Positions 1 through 6,411 are shown, numbered from the stretch's first letter. The stretch is DNA of 13,227 bases from Phycisphaerae bacterium (GCA_002591705.1 PAAB01000043.1:5434-18660), one strand, 5' to 3'. Notes: generated by a model not told the origin, from the letters alone. Translations and numbers: made by a program.

Positions 1-1578
1 GAGGACGGCTGCTTCCAGCTTCGCGATCTGGGCTCCCGCAACGGCACGAAACTCAACAACGAGGAAGTGGATATCCAACCGCTGGACAACGGCGATGTCG
101 TTCGAATCGGCGGCACCGAGATCCGTTTCATCGATCCCCAGCAGACCTTCACGCACAAGCGGTCGAACGTGCCCAACTTCAGCTCGTCGATGGATGACGT
201 GGATGCGCCGCTGGACTCGAACATCCCCACCCTCGACATCGATCTCCACGCCGACGCCGCCGGAGGTGTGCAGACGGGGTACGAGCGCCGACTTCGCGAA
301 ATGGCGGCCGGTGGCGTGGAACGGGGCTTCGATGAAACCGACATCAGCCTCGTCGACACCAGAGGCGTCACGCTGCACCAGGCGACATCGTCGGGCATCG
401 AATCCGGAGGCGACGACGAGGCCGGCGAGAGCATTCGCGCCCTGCGATTGCTGCTCTACACGTCGTTCCGGGTTCGCGCCACCGACCTGCACGTGGAACC
501 GAAGATCCAGGGGTCGACCATTCGGCTTCGGGTGGACGGATACATGATCACCGCCGTGGACATCACGGAGACCCTCTTCAAGCGACTGCTCGGCCTGATC
601 AAGATCCTCTGCCAGATCGAAACCAGCCAGAAAAACACCGTCCAGGACGGGCATTTCTCGGTCGCGGTGCTGGGTCGGCGGGTCGACTACCGGGTGAGCC
701 TCACCCCCTCGGTGCACGGGCAGAAGATGGTCATCCGCGTGCTCGACTCACAGAACGCACCGAGTCGGCTGCACGAACTGGGCTGCCTGCCCTGGCAGTA
801 CGAGAAGCTTCGATCGATCGCGACCAAGGACGCCGGTCTGCTGCTGGCCTGCGGTCCGACCGGCTCGGGCAAGACCACCACCCTGTACTCGTGCATCCGC
901 GAGATCGACGTCGAGCAGCGCAACGCCATCACCATCGAGGATCCCGTGGAGTACTACCTCGACGGATGCACGCAGATTCCCGTCGATTCCGACCAGGGCA
1001 ACTCGTTCGGCAGCATTCTCCGTTCGGTGCTGCGTCAGGACCCCGACGTCATCTTCGTCGGCGAGATCCGTGACATCGAGACCGCCACGGTGGCGATGCA
1101 GGCTTCGATGACGGGACACCTCGTGTACACCACGGTGCACGCCAAGGATTCCATCGGCGCGATCTTCCGGCTGCTGGACCTCGGCGTGGAGGCCTTCCTG
1201 GTGGCCAACGCCCTGAATCTCATCGTCGCCCAGCGGCTCGTGCGGATGCTGTGCGACTCCTGCAAGAAGAGCGTCACCCCGACGCCGGCCCAGAACATGA
1301 AGATGGGACAGGCCCTCGGTGGCGTTCCGGAGATCTTCGTCCCCACGGGATGCAAACGATGCCTTCGGACCGGATTCATCGGCCGCCGGGCACTCTTCGA
1401 GGTGCTCGAGGTCACCGACTCGATGCGGGACATCATCATGAAGACCCCGACGATCCAGGGCATTCGGGAGATCGCCAAACAGGGGCTCTTCACCTCGCTC
1501 GAGGAATACGGCTTCCATCTCGTCTCCGGGGGAGACACCACCTTCGACGAGATCGACCGGGTGGCGGGGACCGAATAG
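1..1578 (+). CDS. FHA domain fused to GspE/PilB-type secretion/pilus ATPase (5' partial)
   Basis: The frame is open from base 1, so the gene starts before the window; a GTG at 67 lies inside the FHA domain and is not the true start. The first ~46 residues are the end of a forkhead-associated domain, with the SRNGT signature at residues 12-16. FHA domains bind phosphothreonine. After a ~75-residue linker comes a complete type II secretion/type IV pilus hexameric ATPase: Walker A GPTGSGKTT (853-879), Asp box with IEDPVE (934-951), Walker B with VIFVGEIRD (1048-1074) and a His box containing GHLVYTTVHA (1114-1143). A four-cysteine zinc site CxxC-x29-CxxC (1252-1362) has the spacing of GspE/EpsE proteins. 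No MshEN/N1 domain is visible between FHA and ATPase; what lies further upstream is unknown. It should power assembly of a pilus or pseudopilus at the inner membrane. The family is certain; the machine it serves is not visible here. Confidence 0.93.
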   Translation, partial: EDGCFQLRDLGSRNGTKLNNEEVDIQPLDNGDVVRIGGTEIRFIDPQQTFTHKRSNVPNFSSSMDDVDAPLDSNIPTLDIDLHADAAGGVQTGYERRLREMAAGGVERGFDETDISLVDTRGVTLHQATSSGIESGGDDEAGESIRALRLLLYTSFRVRATDLHVEPKIQGSTIRLRVDGYMITAVDITETLFKRLLGLIKILCQIETSQKNTVQDGHFSVAVLGRRVDYRVSLTPSVHGQKMVIRVLDSQNAPSRLHELGCLPWQYEKLRSIATKDAGLLLACGPTGSGKTTTLYSCIREIDVEQRNAITIEDPVEYYLDGCTQIPVDSDQGNSFGSILRSVLRQDPDVIFVGEIRDIETATVAMQASMTGHLVYTTVHAKDSIGAIFRLLDLGVEAFLVANALNLIVAQRLVRMLCDSCKKSVTPTPAQNMKMGQALGGVPEIFVPTGCKRCLRTGFIGRRALFEVLEVTDSMRDIIMKTPTIQGIREIAKQGLFTSLEEYGFHLVSGGDTTFDEIDRVAGTE

Positions 1579-1614
1579 CCCCGGAAACGGGCCTCACTCC
1601 GGGCAAACCGCCCC

Positions 1615-1643
1615 TTGGCCCCCGACGGTGCACCTGATACACT
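1615..1643 (+). promoter_or_regulatory. Candidate sigma-70-type promoter with extended -10 for the small basic protein gene
   Basis: TTGGCC (1615-1620, 4 of 6 matches to the -35 consensus) is followed 17 bases later by TACACT (1638-1643, 4 of 6 matches to TATAAT). A TGn extended -10 element (TGA at 1635-1637) precedes the hexamer directly. Transcription would start near 1650 and give a leader of about 40 bases before the ATG at 1690. The position just upstream of an isolated plus-strand gene supports it. Call made by eye. Confidence 0.4.
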
Positions 1644-1660
1644 CTGTGGCTCGAATCAAG

Positions 1661-1682
1661 GCCGCCCCCGAAGCGGCAGGAG
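1661..1682 (+). promoter_or_regulatory. Shine-Dalgarno AGGAG abutting a GC hairpin
   Basis: AGGAG at 1678-1682 sits 7 bases before the ATG at 1690 and fixes that start. Directly upstream, GCCGC (1661-1665) and GCGGC (1673-1677) can pair around a 7-base loop, so the stem ends at the first base of the ribosome binding site. The RBS is clear; a regulatory role for the hairpin is speculation. Confidence 0.55.
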
Positions 1683-1689
1683 TCCGACC

Positions 1690-2010
1690 ATGTCGATCGC
1701 TGACCAGATCACCCCCAACCAGACGATGACCTTCACCGTGCAGCGTGCACCCCGCACGACCGCCAGCCGCAAGACCATCGAACGCCTGATGGGCATGCAG
1801 ACCTCCATCCAGAGCGGACGCAACAAGCTTGCCAACCAGCGTCGACTCAAGGACAACGTGACCTACATCCGGGCCGGCCGAAAATGGGTCAACCGCAAGC
1901 GGGCCACCAAGCTGGCCATCGCCGAACCCGGTGCCACTTTCACGCTGCTGGTCACGCCTCAGATCGTCAACGATCTGAAGAGCGTCGCCGACTGCCTCGA
2001 GGTCGCCTGA
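1690..2010 (+). CDS. Small basic protein of unknown function (106 aa)
   Basis: I do not recognise this protein. The ATG at 1690 is chosen over upstream in-frame codons because AGGAG lies 7 bases before it and a plausible promoter lies before that. The product is soluble, with no signal peptide or membrane segment. Residues 22-74 are strongly basic (16 Arg/Lys against 2 acidic residues) and contain patches such as NQRRLK and RKWVNRKRATK. The ends are more neutral, and the C-terminus (TLLVTPQIVNDLKSVADCLEV) looks like a strand followed by a helix. The charge pattern would fit a nucleic-acid- or ribosome-binding protein, but that is only inference. It is flanked by the FHA-ATPase (111-base gap, same strand) and the convergent Nudix gene, neither of which gives a functional clue. 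Codon use with G/C third positions matches neighbouring genes, which supports real coding. Confidence 0.75.
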   Translation: MSIADQITPNQTMTFTVQRAPRTTASRKTIERLMGMQTSIQSGRNKLANQRRLKDNVTYIRAGRKWVNRKRATKLAIAEPGATFTLLVTPQIVNDLKSVADCLEVA

Positions 2011-2065
2011 CCGATCTTCATTGATTTCGCCTGCACCACCGGGCCATCGCTGCGCACCGGGCGAG

Positions 2066-2725
2066 CTACCCGAAGTCGGGAAGCAGATCACGCATGCGCT
2101 CGGCCACCGGACTCAGCGACTCCGGCAACTCTGCTGCGGTGCACCATCGAAGTTCCGAGTACTCGTCGGTACCGGGGGCGAAGCGTTCCCCGTCCGCGGC
2201 CAGTTCGTAGACGAGTTCCCAACTGAACGCCTCGTTGTCCAGCATCAGCCCCCGGGCGACCGGAGCCCCGCCCGGCGTGCATCCGGTCTCCTCCGCCAGT
2301 TCGTCCAGCAGCACCGCGGCCGGGTCACGGCCCGGCTCCACTCCGCCGGCGGGAGCGAACTCCCACCGCCCGGGATAGTGATGCACCCAATCGGCCCGTC
2401 GGCCCAGCAGCAGCTTGCCGTCGCAGTGGACCATGCCCTTGACGCCCAGCGTCCGCACGCCGCAGTCGAACGCCGCGTCCTGCACCGCCGCATACCGGTA
2501 GGAACACTCCACGAGATGCATGGTCACCCCGCCGTGGCCGTTGCGATGGACCCCCAGCACGTGCAGCACCGTTCCGTCGAAGAGTGCGGGATTGAATCGG
2601 CACATCCGCTGCCAGCGGTCGTCGACCTCGACCGGATCGACGCCGTCGGGCACGAACGGATCATCGACGACCGACAGCACCGGCGGACGACGGAGTCGAA
2701 TGCAGCGTTGGCCATCGGCCCCCAC
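2066..2725 (-). CDS. Nudix hydrolase with degenerate Nudix box, NUDT22-like layout
   Basis: With a GTG start at 2725 the product is 219 aa. The 23-residue Nudix box is at residues 127-149: G127, E142, L143, E145, E146 and G148 are kept, including the metal-binding glutamates, but the first Glu is Arg133 and the Arg of REUxEE is Asp141. Before it lies a ~90-residue N-terminal region with a W..R..(N/P)xLFDG-type segment (residues 38-51). That layout resembles NUDT22-type UDP-sugar pyrophosphatases; this is a resemblance by eye, so the substrate is open. The gene follows the aldehyde dehydrogenase stop by 4 bases on the same strand and is probably co-transcribed. The start is uncertain: no good ribosome binding site precedes GTG 2725 or GTG 2680, while an ATG at 2715 behind a GGTGGGGG stretch is in another frame, which could reflect a frameshift. 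Confidence 0.8.
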   Translation of the reverse strand: MGADGQRCIRLRRPPVLSVVDDPFVPDGVDPVEVDDRWQRMCRFNPALFDGTVLHVLGVHRNGHGGVTMHLVECSYRYAAVQDAAFDCGVRTLGVKGMVHCDGKLLLGRRADWVHHYPGRWEFAPAGGVEPGRDPAAVLLDELAEETGCTPGGAPVARGLMLDNEAFSWELVYELAADGERFAPGTDEYSELRWCTAAELPESLSPVAERMRDLLPDFG

Positions 2726-2729
2726 CGGA

Positions 2730-4277
2730 TCAACCGAACTCGATGCCCTGGGCCAGCGGAAGATCGTCGCCCCAGTTGATCGTGCAGGTCTGGCGCCGCA
2801 TGTAGAACTTCCAGGAATCGGAACCGGACTCCCGCCCGCCCCCGGTGTCCTTCTCGCCACCGAAGGCGCCGCCGATCTCGGCTCCACTCGTGCCGATGTT
2901 GACGTTGGCGATGCCGCAATCGGATCCCGCGTGCGAAAGGAAGCGTTCCGCCATGCGGACCGAATCGGTGAAGATCGCGCTCGACAGTCCCTGATCGACC
3001 GAGTTCTGCTGCTCGATGGCGTCCTCGAGATCGTCGTACTCGTAGATGTAGTGCAGCGGCGCAAAGGTCTCCTCGCGGGCCATGGCCGGATCCGCACCCT
3101 TGGGAACCCGGACGATCGTCGGGGCCACGAAGTGCCCGGGCGAATCGGCATGACGATCGATGGCTTCGATGCCCCCGGCGATGACCGTGCACCCCTGCTC
3201 GACGGCCGCGGCGACCGCGTCGCGCATGGCCTGGACGGCGTGGTCCCCGATGAGCGGTCCCACCAGGGTGCCCGCGTCCATGGGATTTCCGATGGGGACC
3301 GATTCGTAGGCGGTGGCCATCCGCTCGGCCACGGTGTCGACGACACTGCTGTGGCAGAAGAGGCGACGCGTGGAGGTGCAGCGCTGGCCGGCGGTGCCGA
3401 CGGCGCCGAAGAGGGTGCCCCGGATGACGAGCTCCAGATCGGCGTTCTCGGTGATGATGATCGCATTGTTGCCGCCGAGTTCCAGGAGACACCGACCGAG
3501 CCGCTTGGCGACCTGGGTACCGACATGCCGGCCCATGCGGCAGGATCCGGTGGCACTGATCAGGGGCAGGCGGCGATCGGCGATCATCGTCTCGCCGACC
3601 TCGTCGTCGCTGCCGATGACGAGTCCGAAGAGATCGCACGGATCACAGCCTTCCGGGGTGAAGATGTCCTGATTCCGCATGACTTCGTGGGTGACGTTGG
3701 TCATCGCCACCGCACACAGCGGCGTCACGAGGCTGGGCTTCCAGATCATCGCGTCGCCGCAGACCGCGGCCAGCATCGCGTTCCAGGCCCAGACGGCCAC
3801 CGGGAAGTTGAAGGCGGTGATGATGCCGATGGTGCCCAGCGGGTGCCACTGCTCGTACATCCGATGAAGCGGACGCTCCGAATGGATCGTCAGGCCGTAG
3901 AGCTGCCGGGACAGTCCGACCGCGAAGTCCGCGATGTCGATGCATTCGACGACCTCGCCCACGCCTTCGGCGTGGATCTTGCCCATTTCCATGGTCACCA
4001 GCGCCCCCAGCTCCTGCTCCTTCTCCCGGAAGGCGTTGCCGATGCGACGCACGATCTCGCCACGCTTGGGAGCGGGCAGCATGCGCCACTGCTTCTGCAC
4101 GGCCTGGGCGCGGACGACGGCCTGCTCGTAGTCGCTCTTGGACTGCAGGCGAACGGCGGCCAGAGCCTCACCGGTGGCGGGGTTGGTGGAAACGATGCAG
4201 TCATCACCGGCGGTCGAGGGATCGACCACGAGGGGATGCTGCCAGAGTTCGGCGATTGATGCGGTGTGTGTGGACAT
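2730..4277 (-). CDS. ALDH7-family aldehyde dehydrogenase (alpha-aminoadipate semialdehyde / piperideine-6-carboxylate dehydrogenase)
   Basis: A complete 515-aa NAD(P)-dependent aldehyde dehydrogenase. The catalytic Cys300 lies in GTAGQRCTS and the general-base Glu266 in LELGGNN, 34 residues earlier as expected. The cofactor-binding segments [11 protein letters not shown] and WKPS are present. The C-terminal region with [14 protein letters not shown] and [10 protein letters not shown], ending in [10 protein letters not shown], is the hallmark of the ALDH7/antiquitin family. These enzymes oxidise alpha-aminoadipate semialdehyde, in equilibrium with piperideine-6-carboxylate, in lysine catabolism; related members act on other semialdehydes. 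The ATG at 4277 gives the family's usual N-terminus. It lacks a Shine-Dalgarno sequence but has a -10-like TACACT 6 bases upstream, suggesting a leaderless mRNA. It is divergent from a CoA-transferase subunit and followed by a Nudix gene. No other lysine-degradation gene is visible, so the physiological substrate is inferred from family only. Confidence 0.93.
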   Translation of the reverse strand: MSTHTASIAELWQHPLVVDPSTAGDDCIVSTNPATGEALAAVRLQSKSDYEQAVVRAQAVQKQWRMLPAPKRGEIVRRIGNAFREKEQELGALVTMEMGKIHAEGVGEVVECIDIADFAVGLSRQLYGLTIHSERPLHRMYEQWHPLGTIGIITAFNFPVAVWAWNAMLAAVCGDAMIWKPSLVTPLCAVAMTNVTHEVMRNQDIFTPEGCDPCDLFGLVIGSDDEVGETMIADRRLPLISATGSCRMGRHVGTQVAKRLGRCLLELGGNNAIIITENADLELVIRGTLFGAVGTAGQRCTSTRRLFCHSSVVDTVAERMATAYESVPIGNPMDAGTLVGPLIGDHAVQAMRDAVAAAVEQGCTVIAGGIEAIDRHADSPGHFVAPTIVRVPKGADPAMAREETFAPLHYIYEYDDLEDAIEQQNSVDQGLSSAIFTDSVRMAERFLSHAGSDCGIANVNIGTSGAEIGGAFGGEKDTGGGRESGSDSWKFYMRRQTCTINWGDDLPLAQGIEFG

Positions 4278-4283
4278 CCGCGC

Positions 4284-4289
4284 AGTGTA
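4284..4289 (-). promoter_or_regulatory. -10-like hexamer TACACT before the aldehyde dehydrogenase (possible leaderless start)
   Basis: Read on the minus strand, TACACT (4 of 6 matches to TATAAT) is separated from the ATG at 4277 by only 6 bases, so transcription would begin at or within a base or two of the start codon. No Shine-Dalgarno sequence precedes the gene, which agrees with leaderless translation. No strong -35 element is visible. Confidence 0.4.
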
Positions 4290-4325
4290 CCGGGGCGGCC
4301 GATTTCCTGCGGAGCCGCGATGCCC

Positions 4326-4331
4326 TACAAT
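4326..4331 (+). promoter_or_regulatory. -10-like hexamer TACAAT before the CoA-transferase gene (possible leaderless start)
   Basis: TACAAT (5 of 6 matches to TATAAT) ends 8 bases before the ATG at 4340. The bases between are C-rich (TCCCCCTCC begins at 4331) and offer no ribosome binding site, so the mRNA would start next to the AUG. A weak TTTCCT at 4303-4308 lies at 17-base spacing. It mirrors the arrangement of the divergent dehydrogenase gene. Confidence 0.45.
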
Positions 4332-4339
4332 CCCCCTCC

Positions 4340-5002
4340 ATGCCACTCGACCGCAACGCAATCGCACGACGTGCCGCCCTGGAACTGCAGGACGGCTTCT
4401 ACGTGAACCTCGGCATCGGCATGCCCACGCTGGTGGCCAACTACGTGCCCGAGGGCATGCAGGTGCACCTGCAATCCGAAAATGGGCTGCTGGGCATGGG
4501 GCCCTTCCCCACCGAGGATGCCGTCGACGCCGATCTGATCAATGCCGGGAAGCAGACAGTCACCGCCGAACCCGGTGCCAGCTACTTCTCCTCGGCGGAT
4601 TCCTTCGCCATGATCCGGGGCGGTCACATCAACCTGGCCATCCTGGGCGCCATGGAGATCTCGCAGGAAGGCGACATCGCCAACTGGATGATTCCGGGCA
4701 AGATGGTCAAGGGCATGGGGGGCGCCATGGATCTGGTGGCCGGCGTCCGGAAGGTCATCGTGATGATGGAACACGTCAACCGGAGGGGCGATCCCAAGCT
4801 GCTCCCGAGCTGCACGCTGCCCCTGACGGGACTGCGCTGCATCGACATGATCATCACCGACCTGTGCGTACTCGAGATGGACCCCGCGGAACGACGCTTC
4901 GTCCTCACGGAGCTCGCCCCGGGAGTCACCGTGGACGAGGTGCTGGAGAAGACCACCGCCGAGATCCGCATCGCGGAATCGATCGGCGTGCTCTCCGACT
5001 GA
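4340..5002 (+). CDS. scoB: 3-oxoacid CoA-transferase subunit B
   Basis: A 220-aa product matching the B (beta) subunit of family I CoA-transferases (ScoB/AtoA/PcaJ type) over its full length. The glycine-rich NLGIGMPT near residues 23-30, the catalytic glutamate in [10 protein letters not shown] (Glu47) and the GGAMDLV segment are all present. The enzyme moves CoA between succinyl-CoA and a 3-oxoacid such as acetoacetate through a covalent glutamyl-CoA on this subunit; the A subunit supplies the other half of the active site. The usual arrangement is an adjacent A-B pair, but no A subunit lies on either side: the divergent neighbour is an aldehyde dehydrogenase and the convergent one is fliA. 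The ATG at 4340 is the family start and lacks a ribosome binding site. Substrate cannot be told from sequence alone; the symbol denotes the family rather than a proven acetoacetate enzyme. Confidence 0.92.
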   Translation: MPLDRNAIARRAALELQDGFYVNLGIGMPTLVANYVPEGMQVHLQSENGLLGMGPFPTEDAVDADLINAGKQTVTAEPGASYFSSADSFAMIRGGHINLAILGAMEISQEGDIANWMIPGKMVKGMGGAMDLVAGVRKVIVMMEHVNRRGDPKLLPSCTLPLTGLRCIDMIITDLCVLEMDPAERRFVLTELAPGVTVDEVLEKTTAEIRIAESIGVLSD

Positions 5003-5003
5003 T

Positions 5004-5918
5004 TCAGAACTCCTTGGTCCGGTGCTGCATCTGCGCCTTGAGCCTGGCCAGAATCGACGAGTGCATCTGGCTGACACGCGACTCGGAGAGATCAAGGGTG
5101 ATTCCGATCTCCTTCATCGTCATCTCCTCGTAGTAGTAGAGGATGATGATCAGCCGCTCGGCCCGCGACAGCCCCTTGGTCATCAGCAGTTTCAGATCGT
5201 CACGCTGAAGCTGGGTGACCGGGTTCTCCTGACGCGTGTCCTTGACCACGTCGATCTCACGGACGTCCTTGTTCGAATCGGTCTCGAACCACTTGCGGTT
5301 CAGCGACACGACACCGACGGGACGGGAGTCCCGGGACAACTTGCCGAACTCGTTCTTGTCGACCTCGAGCTTCTGGCAGATCTCGTCCTCGGTGGCGCGA
5401 CGACCGTTCTGCATCTCCAGCGACCGCCGGGCCTTCTCGACCTTGGCGGTCCGGGACCGGACCAGACGCGGAACCCAGTCCATGGCCCGCAATTCGTCGA
5501 AGATCGCCCCCCGGATCCGCTGGGTGCAGTAGGTCTCGAACTTCACACCCCGGCTGAGGTCGAACGCGTCGATCGCATCCATCAGTCCGAAGAGCCCCGA
5601 GGACATCAGGTCCTCGACGTCCACCTCCGACGGCAGACGGGTGTGCATCCGCTCCGCGGTGTAGCGGACCAGCGGGAGGTAGTTCTCGATGAGGAAGTTG
5701 CGGATGAGATCGGTCGGGCCGGCCTGGTACAGCGTCCAGACCTCCACGATCTCCATCTCATGCAGCATGTCGACGGACACCGTTCCGGCGGCCTTGCGAC
5801 GTGACTTCTTCTTCTTGGTACTGGAGGAGGCTGCAGAGGACTTGGTCGTCCGGCTGCTCCTGCTCCCCGTTGATTTCGAGGCCGGCTTCAATCCAGCGCT
5901 CGTGGTTGCCTTCGGCAT
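5004..5918 (-). CDS. fliA: Flagellar sigma factor FliA (sigma-28) with N-terminal extension
   Basis: A 304-aa sigma-70-family protein of the FliA/WhiG/SigD group, which directs RNA polymerase to late flagellar and chemotaxis promoters. Region 2 (about residues 60-155) includes NYLPLVRYTAERM, VEDLMSSGLFGLMDAIDAFD and KFETYCTQRIRGAIFDELR. Region 3 follows (about 156-225), and region 4 (about 245-300) has the helix-turn-helix TMKEIGITLDLSESRVSQMH. The ATG at 5918 is preferred because AAGGAG lies 7 bases upstream; an ATG at 5981 has none. The first ~50 residues are a Ser/Thr/Lys-rich tail ending in KKKKSRRK, absent from typical ~240-aa FliA. It is the last gene of the flagellar block and ends one base from the convergent CoA-transferase stop. 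No FlgM anti-sigma gene is in the window. Confidence 0.95.
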   Translation of the reverse strand: MPKATTSAGLKPASKSTGSRSSRTTKSSAASSSTKKKKSRRKAAGTVSVDMLHEMEIVEVWTLYQAGPTDLIRNFLIENYLPLVRYTAERMHTRLPSEVDVEDLMSSGLFGLMDAIDAFDLSRGVKFETYCTQRIRGAIFDELRAMDWVPRLVRSRTAKVEKARRSLEMQNGRRATEDEICQKLEVDKNEFGKLSRDSRPVGVVSLNRKWFETDSNKDVREIDVVKDTRQENPVTQLQRDDLKLLMTKGLSRAERLIIILYYYEEMTMKEIGITLDLSESRVSQMHSSILARLKAQMQHRTKEF

Positions 5919-5925
5919 CGGTCCG

Positions 5926-5931
5926 CTCCTT
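5926..5931 (-). promoter_or_regulatory. Shine-Dalgarno AAGGAG that fixes the fliA start
   Basis: On the minus strand AAGGAG lies 7 bases before the ATG at 5918. The alternative in-frame ATGs (5981, and 5768 after the Lys-rich tail) lack such a site, so the Ser/Thr/Lys-rich tail is likely translated. Confidence 0.75.
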
Positions 5932-5952
5932 GACCATGTCGCCGCTGATGGA

Positions 5953-5969
5953 GAACGCATCGTGCGTTC
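5953..5969. repeat. Perfect 7-bp inverted repeat in the fliA leader
   Basis: GAACGCA and TGCGTTC are separated by 3 bases, giving a perfect 7-bp stem or a compact operator-like dyad. It lies in the untranslated region 35-51 bases upstream of the fliA ATG and outside any gene I accept. It has no T-run after it, so it is not a standard terminator. Confidence 0.5.
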
Positions 5970-6020
5970 GTGTTCGATCATCCGGTGTCGAATCCTTTCG
6001 ACGCCCGATCGATGTGCACA

Positions 6021-6050
6021 AACCTACCATCTTGCCGGTGCAGCGGTCAA
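6021..6050 (-). promoter_or_regulatory. Candidate promoter for fliA
   Basis: On the minus strand TTGACC (6050-6045, 5 of 6 matches to the -35 consensus) is followed 18 bases later by TAGGTT (6026-6021, 3 of 6 matches to the -10 consensus). It sits in the 140-base gap between the small membrane protein and fliA and would give a leader of roughly 95 bases that includes the inverted repeat. The -10 is weak, so this is tentative. Confidence 0.25.
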
Positions 6051-6058
6051 GTGGACGT

Positions 6059-6376
6059 TCAGGCAGCGGCGGAATCCGTTGCATGCGTTGCCTCGTCGGA
6101 CAGATGATCCTCGTCGCCGATGTCCTCGCGTTCCCCGCGCGAAGAGTCGTCGTGCGACACTGCATGCACGATGACTCCTCCTGCGAACCATGCGAGGAAC
6201 CAGCATCCGATCATCGCCAACATGGCGCGGAAGACGATGGTCAACGGTTCATTCGCGGCAACCATGCCGCACACGACTGCGATGGAGAAACCTGTCAGCG
6301 CCAGGCACGCCGCCAGGCGGGACGGAAGTCCCTTCCACCGCTCGAGTTCCAATTTGCGACCGTTCAACTCATCCAT
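6059..6376 (-). CDS. Small two-helix membrane protein between flhG and fliA (105 aa)
   Basis: I do not recognise a named family. The ATG at 6376 is chosen because GTAGGA (6391-6386) is 9 bases upstream; an ATG at 6385 would sit directly against that site. The product has a short charged N-terminus (residues 1-19, ELNGRKLELERWKG), a first hydrophobic helix at about 21-41, a tight turn (NEPL), a second at about 46-71, and an acidic hydrophilic tail (72-105) rich in Asp, Glu, Ser and Thr. This predicts a two-pass inner-membrane hairpin with both ends on the same side, probably cytoplasmic. It follows flhG by 35 bases on the same strand, so it is likely in the flagellar operon. A role in flagellar assembly or FliA control is possible from position only. 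Confidence 0.75.
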   Translation of the reverse strand: MDELNGRKLELERWKGLPSRLAACLALTGFSIAVVCGMVAANEPLTIVFRAMLAMIGCWFLAWFAGGVIVHAVSHDDSSRGEREDIGDEDHLSDEATHATDSAAA

Positions 6377-6411
6377 GCGTTGCATTCCTACTCACCGGAA
6401 GACAATCCTTC

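Noticed and set aside
1580..1591. CCCG-GAAA-CGGG hairpin just after the FHA-ATPase stop as a terminator
   Set aside because: The stem is only 4 bp and no T-run follows. It may be chance in GC-rich sequence.
2011..2065. Terminator or other element in the convergent gap between the small basic protein and the Nudix gene
   Set aside because: It contains CACCGGGC twice as a direct repeat but no convincing inverted repeat or T-run.
5919..5981. Longer fliA starting at ATG 5981
   Set aside because: No ribosome binding site precedes it, whereas AAGGAG is well placed before ATG 5918; the extra residues include the inverted repeat region.
5758..6165. Minus-strand 135-codon open frame over the fliA leader and start
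   Set aside because: It overlaps both the small membrane protein and fliA in another frame, has no ribosome binding site and no recognisable features.
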